DNA from: Pelomonas sp963992225
GTDB taxonomy: Bacteria; Pseudomonadota; Gammaproteobacteria; Burkholderiales; Burkholderiaceae_C
Assembly (NCBI GenBank): GCA_963992225.1
Contig: CAXDTK010000266.1
Coordinates: 1-7,275 of the forward strand
Reading direction: 5' to 3'
DNA length: 7,275 bases
A program made the translations under genes and the position numbers. Shown here one piece after another: positions 1 through 6,059 of this stretch (within the stretch, counting starts at the first letter, position 1; every line of letters begins with the position of its first letter). The notes beneath the pieces are model-generated. The model was given only the letters and a program-made list of their open reading frames with translations, was not told the DNA's origin and ran no database searches.

Positions 1-64
1 TCCTTGGACGTCGGGGGCTGCGGCCCGGCGCGTGATGGAGGACACATCCCGGCGTCATATCTTC

Positions 65-93
65 GTGACGCCACCGCCCAAGCGCGCTAAACT
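65..93 (+). promoter_or_regulatory. Candidate sigma70 promoter of the small RNA
   Basis: A -35-like GTGACG (65-70) and a -10-like TAAACT (88-93) each match the sigma70 consensus at 4 of 6 positions and are separated by exactly 17 bp. The predicted transcription start is near base 100. From there to the terminator at 184-210 there is no plausible coding sequence, so the promoter would drive a non-coding RNA of about 110 nt. Both boxes are imperfect. The call rests on spacing and on the structured RNA downstream. Confidence 0.45.
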
Positions 94-99
94 TGTTTG

Positions 100-210
100 T
101 GAATGATAGCCGCAAGGTGGTCGTTCCCTGCTTTTCCTCCCTGAGCAGGAGCCTTAGCGTGATGACAGCGATAAGGCTTTCTCAGCCCCGGTTCGACCGG
201 GGCTTTTTTT
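100..210 (+). ncRNA. Candidate small RNA with exposed anti-Shine-Dalgarno loop
   Basis: Three adjacent hairpins are visible. Hairpin 1 is a perfect 6-bp stem, CCTGCT (127-132) with AGCAGG (144-149). Its 11-nt loop holds CCTCC (136-140), the core of the 16S rRNA anti-Shine-Dalgarno sequence. Hairpin 2 starts on the very next base: AGCCTTA (150-156) pairs perfectly with TAAGGCT (172-178), and two further C-G pairs are possible in the loop. Hairpin 3 is the intrinsic terminator (184-210). A candidate promoter lies at 65-93. No open frame with a ribosome binding site fits inside. The layout is that of a dedicated sRNA that could pair with ribosome binding sites of mRNAs. From memory it resembles the Rfam family called Betaproteobacteria toxic small RNA, but I could not check this. 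The alternative is the structured 3' UTR of a gene ending before the window. Confidence 0.6.
184..210 (+). terminator. Rho-independent terminator
   Basis: AGCCCCGGT (184-192) and ACCGGGGCT (196-204) form a perfect 9-bp stem with a TCG loop, followed directly by an unbroken run of seven T (204-210). This is an ideal intrinsic terminator on the plus strand. It ends the candidate small RNA and separates it from the hemJ operon 75 bp further on. It is the only strong intrinsic terminator I found in the window. Confidence 0.92.
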
Positions 211-273
211 GTCACGCACCTTGAAGGCGTGACGGGCACACCTCCCTCGGGCCAGCCCCGGGTAAGCCCTGCC

Positions 274-279
274 CATAAT
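274..279 (+). promoter_or_regulatory. Candidate -10 box of the hemJ operon
   Basis: CATAAT (274-279) matches the sigma70 -10 consensus at 5 of 6 positions. It lies only 6 bp before the hemJ ATG, which would place transcription start on or next to base 286, the A of the start codon. No good -35 is seen at the usual distance (251-256 is GCCAGC). There is no Shine-Dalgarno sequence between the box and the ATG, as expected for a leaderless transcript. The hexamer could be coincidental. Confidence 0.4.
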
Positions 280-285
280 GGCCCC

Positions 286-714
286 ATGCTCTGGGTCAAA
301 GCCTTCCACATCGTCTTCGTCGCCGCCTGGTTCGCCGGCCTGTTCTACCTGCCGCGCATCTTCGTGAACCTGGCCATGGTGCCGGCCGACAGCCATGCCG
401 AGCGCGAGCGGCTGCTGCTGATGGCGCACAAGCTGCACCGCTTCACCAGCATCCTGATGGGCGTGGCTCTGCTGCTGGGCTTCTGGGTCTGGCTGGGCTT
501 CGGCGTCGGCCGCTTCGCGGGCAGCTACTGGCTGCATGCCAAGCTGGCCCTGGTGGTGGGCGTCATCGGCTACCACCACATGAACCGCCGCCTGCTGCGC
601 AGCTTCGAGGCGCTGTCCAACCGCCGCAGCCACCGCTGGTTCCGCATCTACAACGAGACGTCGGTGCTGCTGTTCACGGCCATCGTGGTGCTGGTGACCG
701 TCAAGCCGTTCTGA
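286..714 (+). CDS. hemJ: HemJ-type protoporphyrinogen IX oxidase (UPF0093/CopD-like membrane protein)
   Basis: This 142-residue integral membrane protein belongs to the HemJ family, which oxidises protoporphyrinogen IX to protoporphyrin IX in haem synthesis. Family marks include the N-terminal helix with His8 (KAFHIV) followed by WFAGLFYLPR at 15-24, the WLHAKL stretch at 82-87, the YHHMN stretch at 96-100, and the ending FRIYNE...VTVKPF. Four hydrophobic segments are seen at about 4-22, 54-72, 84-98 and 125-139. His8 and Lys86 are the conserved polar residues in membrane context. I chose the ATG at 286 because the protein then begins at the family's usual point. A GTG at 229 would add 19 non-hydrophobic residues and read through the -10 box. 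It is the first gene of a six-gene run; VanZ follows after 8 bp. Confidence 0.9.
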   Translation: MLWVKAFHIVFVAAWFAGLFYLPRIFVNLAMVPADSHAERERLLLMAHKLHRFTSILMGVALLLGFWVWLGFGVGRFAGSYWLHAKLALVVGVIGYHHMNRRLLRSFEALSNRRSHRWFRIYNETSVLLFTAIVVLVTVKPF

Positions 715-722
715 GCGCCGTC

Positions 723-1823
723 ATGCACCGTCGGCAGAGCTCCGCCACCTGGCTGCTGCTGGCCCATGTGGGGCTGGTGATCTATGCCAGCCTGTACCCG
801 CTGTGGTCGTGGCGCTGGCCGCCCGGCATGGGGCTGCCCTGGCTGTTCGCGCTGCCCTGGCCGCCGCGCTTCTGGGGTTTCGACGTGGAGGCCAACCTGC
901 TGGGCTACATCCCGTTGGGGCTGCTGGGCTTCGCGGCGGCGATGCGCTCCGGCTGGGGCATGCGCGCCGCGCTGCTACTGGGCTTCCTGCCGGGGCCGCT
1001 GCTGTCGTTCGCGATGGAAACGCTGCAGTTCTTCGTGCCGGGCCGGGTGCCGTCGCTGTCCGACCTGGCGTTGAACAGCGCCGGCAGCACGCTGGGCGCG
1101 CTGCTGGGCCTGGTGCTGGGCGGCCTGGGCGGCTTGCAGCGCTGGGAGGACGTGCGCGACCACTGGTTCGGCGCCAGCAGTGCGCCGGCGCTGGCGCTGC
1201 TGGCGCTGTGGCCGGTGGCGCTGCTGTACCCCACGCCGCTGCCGTTCGGCCTGGGCCAGTGGCTGCCCTGGCTGCGCGGCGCGCTGGTGGACGCGCTGGC
1301 CGGCACGCCCTGGGCGCTGGACTGGAGCGACGCCGTCACCGTCGAGCATGCGTTGCCGCCGGGCCTGGAGGCGCTGGCGATCGCGCTGGGGCTGGTCGCG
1401 CCGGTGCTGCTGATGATCGCGGTGGCCCGGCCGGGGCTGCGCCGGCTGGTGCTGGCCGGTGGCGCGATGCTGCTGGGCCTGCTGGGCACCGCCACGGCGA
1501 CCGCCATGGCTTTCGGGCCCGATCACGCCTGGGCCTGGTTGAGCGACGCGACGCGGCCCGGCGTGGGCCTGGGCATGGTGATGTCGCTGCTGGCCTGCCT
1601 GCTGCCCTCGCGGGTGGCGGCGGCGCTGGGGCTGTTCGCGCTGTGCGCGCTGATCGGCCTCATCAGCGTCGCGCCCAGCGACCCCTACCTGGCGCTGAAC
1701 ATGCAGGCCTGGGAGCATGGCCGTTTCGTCAACCTCTACGGCCTGACGCGCTGGGTGGCCTGGACCTGGCCCTTCATCGCGCTGGTCTGGCTGTCGGCCC
1801 GGCTGGTGCAGAAACCCCGGTGA
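723..1823 (+). CDS. VanZ-family multi-pass membrane protein with long C-terminal extension
   Basis: The first 135 or so residues of this 366-residue protein show the VanZ-like pattern: a first helix ending in YASLYPLW (21-28), then FDVEANLLGYIPLG (53-66), FAMETLQFFVPGR (96-108) and SLSDLALNSAG (111-121). Asn58, Glu99, Gln102, Arg108, Asp114 and Asn118 are the conserved polar positions. VanZ itself gives low-level teicoplanin resistance, but the family's biochemical role is not settled. The C-terminal 220 residues add about five more hydrophobic helices (around 155-170, 215-236, 241-264, 281-317, 344-362) that I do not recognise. The predicted total is nine to ten membrane segments in the inner membrane. 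It starts 8 bp after hemJ and sits upstream of a D-Ala-D-Ala carboxypeptidase, so an envelope role is plausible but only inferred. No clear Shine-Dalgarno sequence is present. Confidence 0.85.
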   Translation: MHRRQSSATWLLLAHVGLVIYASLYPLWSWRWPPGMGLPWLFALPWPPRFWGFDVEANLLGYIPLGLLGFAAAMRSGWGMRAALLLGFLPGPLLSFAMETLQFFVPGRVPSLSDLALNSAGSTLGALLGLVLGGLGGLQRWEDVRDHWFGASSAPALALLALWPVALLYPTPLPFGLGQWLPWLRGALVDALAGTPWALDWSDAVTVEHALPPGLEALAIALGLVAPVLLMIAVARPGLRRLVLAGGAMLLGLLGTATATAMAFGPDHAWAWLSDATRPGVGLGMVMSLLACLLPSRVAAALGLFALCALIGLISVAPSDPYLALNMQAWEHGRFVNLYGLTRWVAWTWPFIALVWLSARLVQKPR

Positions 1824-1829
1824 GACAAT
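1824..1829 (+). promoter_or_regulatory. Possible internal -10 box before the ferredoxin gene
   Basis: GACAAT (1824-1829) directly follows the VanZ stop codon and lies 8 bp before the ferredoxin ATG. It matches TATAAT at 4 of 6 positions. A start 7 bp downstream would give an mRNA with a leader of about 2 nt. No Shine-Dalgarno sequence is present, which fits. No convincing -35 is seen, so this is a weak call. Confidence 0.25.
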
Positions 1830-1837
1830 CGATCGCG

Positions 1838-2164
1838 ATGAGTTACTACCAGCGCCACCTCTTCGTCTGCCTCAACCAGCGTGCCAACGGCGAGGCCAGT
1901 TGCGCCGACCATGACGCGCAAGGCGCCTTCGACCACTGCAAGGCCCGCGTGAAGCAGCTGGGCCTGGCCGGCAAGGGGGGCGTGCGCGTCAACAAGGCCG
2001 GCTGCCTGGACCGCTGCGCCGGCGGGCCGGTGGCGGTGGTCTACCCGGAGGAGGTCTGGTACTCCTGGGTCGACCAGAGCGACCTCGACGAGATCGTCGA
2101 GCGCCATCTGCGCGACGGCGAGGTGGTCGAGCGGCTGGTGCTGCCGGACGACGTGGGCCGATGA
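1838..2164 (+). CDS. Thioredoxin-like [2Fe-2S] ferredoxin
   Basis: This 108-residue cytoplasmic protein belongs to the thioredoxin-fold [2Fe-2S] ferredoxin family (Aquifex Fd/NuoE-like). It opens with the family pattern YYQRHLFVC. Probable cluster ligands are Cys11, Cys22, Cys56 and Cys60 (C-x10-C...C-x3-C, the last pair in AGCLDRCAGGP); Cys34 is extra. The VVYPEEVWYSWV stretch (67-78) and the acidic C-terminal helix are also typical. It is probably an electron carrier; the partner is unknown. The start at 1838 is set by the family N-terminus. The frame stays open far upstream, but only as a shadow of VanZ. The stop overlaps the next start as ATGA, so translation of the hydrolase is probably coupled to it. 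Confidence 0.9.
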   Translation: MSYYQRHLFVCLNQRANGEASCADHDAQGAFDHCKARVKQLGLAGKGGVRVNKAGCLDRCAGGPVAVVYPEEVWYSWVDQSDLDEIVERHLRDGEVVERLVLPDDVGR

Positions 2165-2796
2165 ACGCGCAGACCGAGAAGCGCCTGGTCCCGGGTCCGG
2201 CGGGCCCGATCGAGATCGCCGTCGACCTGCCCGCCGGCGGTGCCACGCCGCTGGGCACCGCGCTGATCTGCCACCCCAACCCGACGCAGGGCGGCACGAT
2301 GGACAACAAGGTCGTGCAGACGCTGGCGCGCGCCTTCCTGCAGCTGGGCTGGCGCGCGGTGCGCTTCAACTTCCGCGGCATCGGCCAATCCGAGGGGGCC
2401 TGGGACGAGGGCCGCGGCGAGGTGGATGACGCGCTGGCCGTGCTGGCCGCCGTCCGTGCGCCCGGCGAGGCGCTGATCCTCGCCGGCTTCTCCTTCGGCG
2501 GCTATGTCGCGTCGCGCGCGGCGCAGCGCGTCATCGAACCCGCGCAGCGACTGGTGCTGGTGGGTCCCGCCACCAGCCGCTTCGACACCGCGCCGGTGCC
2601 GGCCGACACCGTGGTCATCCACGGCGAGGTGGACGACGTCGTGCCGCTGGCGTCGGTGCTCGACTGGGCCCGGCCGCAGAGCCTGCCCGTCACCGTGGTG
2701 CCCGGCGTGGGCCATTTCTTCCATGGGCAGCTGCCGCTGCTCAAGTCCCTTGTCGTGCGCGCTTTCGATCCCATGTTGGACCGGCCGCGCGCCTGA
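2161..2796 (+). CDS. Alpha/beta hydrolase (COG2945-type, dienelactone-hydrolase-like)
   Basis: This 211-residue cytoplasmic protein has a compact alpha/beta-hydrolase fold. The oxyanion-side motif CHPNPTQGGTMDNKV (37-51) is typical of the small COG2945 group. RFNFRGIGQSEG follows at 68-79. The nucleophile elbow is GFSFGG (109-114), with Ser111 as nucleophile. Asp158 in HGEVDDVVP and His185 in GVGHFF complete a full triad. It has no signal peptide and no lid domain. The fold points to an esterase or acylhydrolase; the substrate cannot be read from the sequence. It overlaps the ferredoxin stop by 4 bp and is followed 9 bp later by the carboxypeptidase gene. Confidence 0.88.
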   Translation: MNAQTEKRLVPGPAGPIEIAVDLPAGGATPLGTALICHPNPTQGGTMDNKVVQTLARAFLQLGWRAVRFNFRGIGQSEGAWDEGRGEVDDALAVLAAVRAPGEALILAGFSFGGYVASRAAQRVIEPAQRLVLVGPATSRFDTAPVPADTVVIHGEVDDVVPLASVLDWARPQSLPVTVVPGVGHFFHGQLPLLKSLVVRAFDPMLDRPRA

Positions 2797-2805
2797 ACCG
2801 TTCCG

Positions 2806-3963
2806 ATGAAACGACTGCTTGCCTCCGTCCTTGCCGCACTGCTTGCCGCGTCCGCGCTGACCGCCCGGGCCCAGGCGCCCCAGCCGCCCGAGATCGCGGC
2901 GCGCAACTACGTGCTGATCGACCTGACGTCGGCCAAGACGCTGACCGAGCGCGACGCCGACACGCCGCAGGACCCGGCCTCCCTCACCAAGCTGATGACG
3001 GCCTATGTCGTCTTTGGCGCGCTGCGCGACAAGAAGCTGACGCTGGAGCAGACGCTGCCGGTGTCCAAGCGCGCCTGGGACGAGCGCAAGGGCGAGCCCT
3101 CGCTGATGTTCATCGACACGACCATGTCGCCCAAGGTCGACGAGTTGCTGCGCGGCCTCATCATCCAGAGCGGCAACGACGCGGCGGTGGTGCTGGCCGA
3201 AGGCGTGGCCGGCACGGTGGAGGGCTTCGTGCAGCTGATGAACCGCCAGGCCCAGGCCTGGGGCCTGAAGAACACCGAGTTCCGCAACGTGACCGGCATG
3301 AGCGAGCCCGGCCACAAGGCCAGCGCGCGCGACATCGCCACCATCGCCGCCCACATCATCACGGACTTCCCCGAGTACTACGCCTACTACTCGCAGCGCG
3401 ACTACACCTTCAACAAGATCCGCCAGGACAACCGCAACCTGCTGCTGCGCCGCGACCCGACCGTGGACGGCATGAAGACCGGCTACACCGAGACGGCCGG
3501 CTACTGCCTGGTGTCCAGCGCCAACCGCGACTTCCCCAACGGCAAGCGCCGGCTGCTGAGCGTCGTCATGGGCACCAGCTCCAAGGAGGCCCGCGCCAGC
3601 GAGAGCCAGAAGCTGCTGAACTGGGGCTACACCGCCTATGACGCGGTCAAGGTGTTCGATGCCGGCAAGGCCATCGCCACCGTCCCGGTCTGGAAGGGCG
3701 AGGCCAAGGAAGCCAGGCTCGGTGCGGCCGACGCCGTCTTTGTCGCCGTGCCGCGCGGCGACGGCAGCAAGCTGCAGACCCAGGTCGAGCGCACCGACCC
3801 GCTGGTGGCGCCGCTGAACAAGGGCCAGCGCGTCGGCACGCTGCGCGTCAGCACCACCGCCGGCACGCCGGTGGCCGAGGTGCCGCTGATCGTGCAGGAG
3901 GCGGTGCCGGTGGCCGGGCTGTTCGGCCGCGCGTTCGACTCCATCCGCCTCTGGATCAAGTGA
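2806..3963 (+). CDS. dacA: D-alanyl-D-alanine carboxypeptidase, PBP5/6 type
   Basis: This periplasmic peptidase removes the terminal D-Ala from peptidoglycan pentapeptides and so limits cross-linking. The 385-residue protein has a Sec signal peptide (about 1-22, cleavage after ARA). All three penicillin-binding motifs of family S11 are intact: Ser59-x-x-Lys62 in DPASLTKLM, Ser122-Gly-Asn in QSGNDA, and Lys224-Thr-Gly in DGMKTGYTE. A beta-rich PBP5 C-terminal domain covers about 285-370. The end, GLFGRAFDSIRLWIK, can form an amphipathic helix of the kind that anchors PBP5 to the outer face of the inner membrane. Length is normal for the family. The adjacent ybeD (7-bp gap) reproduces the E. 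coli dacA-ybeD order; paralogues called dacC or dacD cannot be excluded. No clear Shine-Dalgarno sequence is seen. Confidence 0.93.
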   Translation: MKRLLASVLAALLAASALTARAQAPQPPEIAARNYVLIDLTSAKTLTERDADTPQDPASLTKLMTAYVVFGALRDKKLTLEQTLPVSKRAWDERKGEPSLMFIDTTMSPKVDELLRGLIIQSGNDAAVVLAEGVAGTVEGFVQLMNRQAQAWGLKNTEFRNVTGMSEPGHKASARDIATIAAHIITDFPEYYAYYSQRDYTFNKIRQDNRNLLLRRDPTVDGMKTGYTETAGYCLVSSANRDFPNGKRRLLSVVMGTSSKEARASESQKLLNWGYTAYDAVKVFDAGKAIATVPVWKGEAKEARLGAADAVFVAVPRGDGSKLQTQVERTDPLVAPLNKGQRVGTLRVSTTAGTPVAEVPLIVQEAVPVAGLFGRAFDSIRLWIK

Positions 3964-3970
3964 GCCCGCC

Positions 3971-4255
3971 ATGAACCTGCCGCCCGACATCCCGCCCGAG
4001 CAGTCGCTGATCGAGTACCCGTCGCAGTTCCCGATCAAGGTGATGGGCGCGCATGTGGAGGGCTTCGTCGAGGCCATCACGCATGTGGCGCTGCAGTTCG
4101 ACCCGGGCTTCGACGCGGCCACCATCGAGCGCCGGCCCAGCAAGGGCGGCAACTACCTGGGCCTGACCATCACCATCACGGCCACCAGCCGCGAGCAGCT
4201 CGACGAGCTCTACCGCACGCTGACCACCCACCCGATGGTCAAGGTGGTGCTGTAG
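3971..4255 (+). CDS. ybeD: YbeD/DUF493 family protein
   Basis: This small cytoplasmic protein of 94 residues belongs to the DUF493/YbeD family. Family signs are SLIEYPSQFPIKVMG near the N-terminus, the mid-protein pattern FDPGFDAATIERRPSKGGNYLGLTITI, and the ending LDELYRTLTTHPMVKVVL. Family members have a ferredoxin-like alpha/beta fold similar to small ligand-binding regulatory domains; their exact function is unknown, and a link to lipoate metabolism was suggested because ybeD usually precedes lipB. Here lipB is missing and the gene is the last of the operon. Its last 17 bp overlap the 3' end of the opposite-strand acetolactate synthase gene. A weak GTGAG lies 8 bp before the ATG. Confidence 0.9.
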   Translation: MNLPPDIPPEQSLIEYPSQFPIKVMGAHVEGFVEAITHVALQFDPGFDAATIERRPSKGGNYLGLTITITATSREQLDELYRTLTTHPMVKVVL

Positions 4256-6023
4256 GCGGCACAGCCGCGCCGAACATGCGGTCCTTGCCCAGCAAGACCT
4301 GCTGGTGGCCGCAGCCGGCCGGGATCATCGGAAAGCAGTTTTCCTCGGCCGTCACCTGCACGTCCAGGAAGAACGGCACCGGCGCGGCCAGGCACTCGGC
4401 CAGTGCGGCATCCAGCTCGTCGCGCCGCGTGACGCGCCGGGCCGACCAGCCGAAGCCGCGCGCCACGGCCACGAAGTCGGGCAGCGACTCGTTGTAGCTC
4501 TGGCTGTAGCGGCCGCCGTGGATCAGCTCCTGCCACTGGCGCACCATGCCCATCCAGCCGTTGTTGCACAGCACCACCTTGACGGGCGTGCGGTGCTGGC
4601 GCGCGGTGGCCAGCTCCTGGATGTTCATCAGGATGGACGCGTCGCCGCTGACGCAGACCACGGTCTTGTCCGGATGGGCGACCTGCGCGCCGATGGCCGC
4701 CGGCAGGCCGTAGCCCATGGTGCCGGCGCCGCCCGAGGTCAGCCAGCGCCGCGGCTGCTCGAAGCGCAGGTGCTGGGCGGCCCACATCTGGTGCTGGCCC
4801 ACGTCGGTGGCCACGATGGCATCGCGCCCGGCCAGCGCCTGCTGCAGCCGCTGCATCAACGCCTGCGGGGCGATGCGCTCGGGCGTGTCGTCGAAGGCCA
4901 GCGAGGCCTCGGCCTGCCAGCGGGCGATGCGCCGCCACCAGTCGGTCAGGCGTGCCGGGTCGAGCGGGCGGTCGTCCAGTGCGGCCAGCAGCGCCTGCAG
5001 CAGCGGCCCGCAGTCGCCCGGCAACGGGATGTCGGCCCGCACCACCTTGTGGATGGAGCGCGGGTCGATGTCGATGTGGATGACCCGGGCCGTCGGGCAG
5101 AAGCTGTCCAGCCGCCCGGTCACGCGGTCGTCGAAGCGGGCGCCCACGCAGACCACGAGGTCGGCGTGGTGCAGGGCCAGATTGGCTTCCAGCGTGCCGT
5201 GCATGCCCAGCATGCCCAGCCAATGCGGGCTGGACGCGGGCAGGGCGCCCAGCCCCATCAGCGTCAGCGTGCAGGGCGCGCCGGTCAGCGCCACCAGGCG
5301 ATGGAAGGCGTCGCAGGCCGCGGGCCCCGAATTCACCAGGCCGCCGCCGCCGTAGAACACCGGCCGGTGCGCCTGCGCGATGGCGTCGGCGGCTGCCTGG
5401 ATGCCCGCCTGCAGCGCGGCATCCCGCGTGGCGCGCGGGGCGGCGCTGGCCTGCGGTGAGGGTTGCCGGCGCACGGGCATGGCCTGCACGTCCTTGGGCA
5501 CGTCCAGCAGCACCGGCCCGGGGCGCCCGCCGGCCGCCGTCGCGAACGCCTGGCGCAGCAGCGGCTCCAGCTGATCGGGATCGCGCACCTGCGCGTTCCA
5601 CTTGGTCACCGGGCGCGAGATGCCCAGCGCATCGCACTCCTGGAAGGCGTCGGTGCCGATGGCCGTGGTGGCCACCTGGCCGCTGATGCAGACCACCGGC
5701 ACCGAGTCGCACAGCGCGTCCAGCAGGCCGGTGGTGGTGTTGCTCATGCCCGGGCCGGAGGTGACGAACACCACGCCCACCCGCCCGCTGCTGCGCGCAT
5801 AGCCCTGCGCCGCATGCACGGCGGCCTGCTCATGCCGCACCAGCACATGGCGCAGGCGCGGCTCGGCGTGCAAGGCGTCGTACAGCGGCAGCACGGCGCC
5901 GCCGGGATAGCCGAACACGGTGTCCACGCCAAGGTCGAGCAGGGTCTGGATCAGCACCATGGCGCCGCTGGTGGCGGGCGCTGGTGTCGCGGTGGTGGCG
6001 GAGGGGGAAGAGGAGCAGGGCAT
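4239..6023 (-). CDS. ilvI: Acetolactate synthase (acetohydroxyacid synthase) large subunit, IlvI-like
   Basis: This thiamine-diphosphate and FAD enzyme makes acetolactate or acetohydroxybutyrate from pyruvate, the first common step of valine, leucine and isoleucine synthesis. Numbering is from the ATG at 6023 (594 aa). The catalytic Glu65 lies in RHEQAA; IGTDAFQECD follows at 122-131. The FAD-domain signature GMHGT...GARFDDRVTG spans about 273-303. LTSGGAGTMGYGLPAAIGA lies at 428-446. The ThDP/Mg motif is GDAS (460-463) with Asn487-Asn488, and MVRQWQ lies at 493-498. The GQVATxxIG and SQSY..SLPDFV patterns are closest, from memory, to E. coli IlvI. The first 20 or so residues are a Ser/Thr/Ala/Pro-rich tail. 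A TTG at 6029 would add two residues. No small subunit gene is adjacent. It is divergent from an Lrp-family regulator. Confidence 0.93.
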   Translation of the reverse strand: MPCSSSPSATTATPAPATSGAMVLIQTLLDLGVDTVFGYPGGAVLPLYDALHAEPRLRHVLVRHEQAAVHAAQGYARSSGRVGVVFVTSGPGMSNTTTGLLDALCDSVPVVCISGQVATTAIGTDAFQECDALGISRPVTKWNAQVRDPDQLEPLLRQAFATAAGGRPGPVLLDVPKDVQAMPVRRQPSPQASAAPRATRDAALQAGIQAAADAIAQAHRPVFYGGGGLVNSGPAACDAFHRLVALTGAPCTLTLMGLGALPASSPHWLGMLGMHGTLEANLALHHADLVVCVGARFDDRVTGRLDSFCPTARVIHIDIDPRSIHKVVRADIPLPGDCGPLLQALLAALDDRPLDPARLTDWWRRIARWQAEASLAFDDTPERIAPQALMQRLQQALAGRDAIVATDVGQHQMWAAQHLRFEQPRRWLTSGGAGTMGYGLPAAIGAQVAHPDKTVVCVSGDASILMNIQELATARQHRTPVKVVLCNNGWMGMVRQWQELIHGGRYSQSYNESLPDFVAVARGFGWSARRVTRRDELDAALAECLAAPVPFFLDVQVTAEENCFPMIPAGCGHQQVLLGKDRMFGAAVPPTAPP

Positions 6024-6059
6024 GCCCAAAGTCTGCCCAGAGGCGCCCGGAAAAGGCTG

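Noticed and set aside
1..103. Possible tail of an upstream gene: two plus-strand frames are open from base 1 to stops at 88-90 and 104-106
   Set aside because: The peptides are about 30 residues, match nothing I recognise, and run into the small RNA promoter. At this GC content open frames of that length are expected by chance.
229..285. GTG start at 229 for hemJ, adding 19 residues
   Set aside because: The added residues are polar and unlike the family N-terminus, and they span the candidate -10 box. The ATG at 286 gives the normal HemJ start.
803..1837. N-terminal extension of the ferredoxin frame back to 803
   Set aside because: The upstream part is Arg/Ala/Gly-rich and out of frame with the clear VanZ gene. 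The ferredoxin family starts at the MSYYQRH position (1838).
2041..4152. A 703-codon open frame on the minus strand, antisense to the hydrolase, carboxypeptidase and ybeD genes
   Set aside because: Its product is a low-complexity Gly/Ala/Arg/His/Gln-rich string with no recognisable domain. The plus-strand genes have intact catalytic motifs across the whole stretch. It is a shadow of high-GC codon use.
4256..4268. Small hairpin GCGGC-ACA-GCCGC directly after the ybeD stop
   Set aside because: It has only 5 bp and no T-run follows on either strand. It also lies within the synthase coding sequence, so I do not call it a terminator.
4305..5459. A 384-codon plus-strand frame antisense to the synthase gene
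   Set aside because: Composition is Gln/His/Arg/Ala/Gly-rich without domains, the usual mirror of a GC-rich gene. The minus-strand synthase is intact with all motifs.
4210..5712. A 500-codon minus-strand frame offset from the synthase gene
   Set aside because: It is a second-frame shadow, Arg/Gly/Ala-rich, lying inside the true synthase frame.
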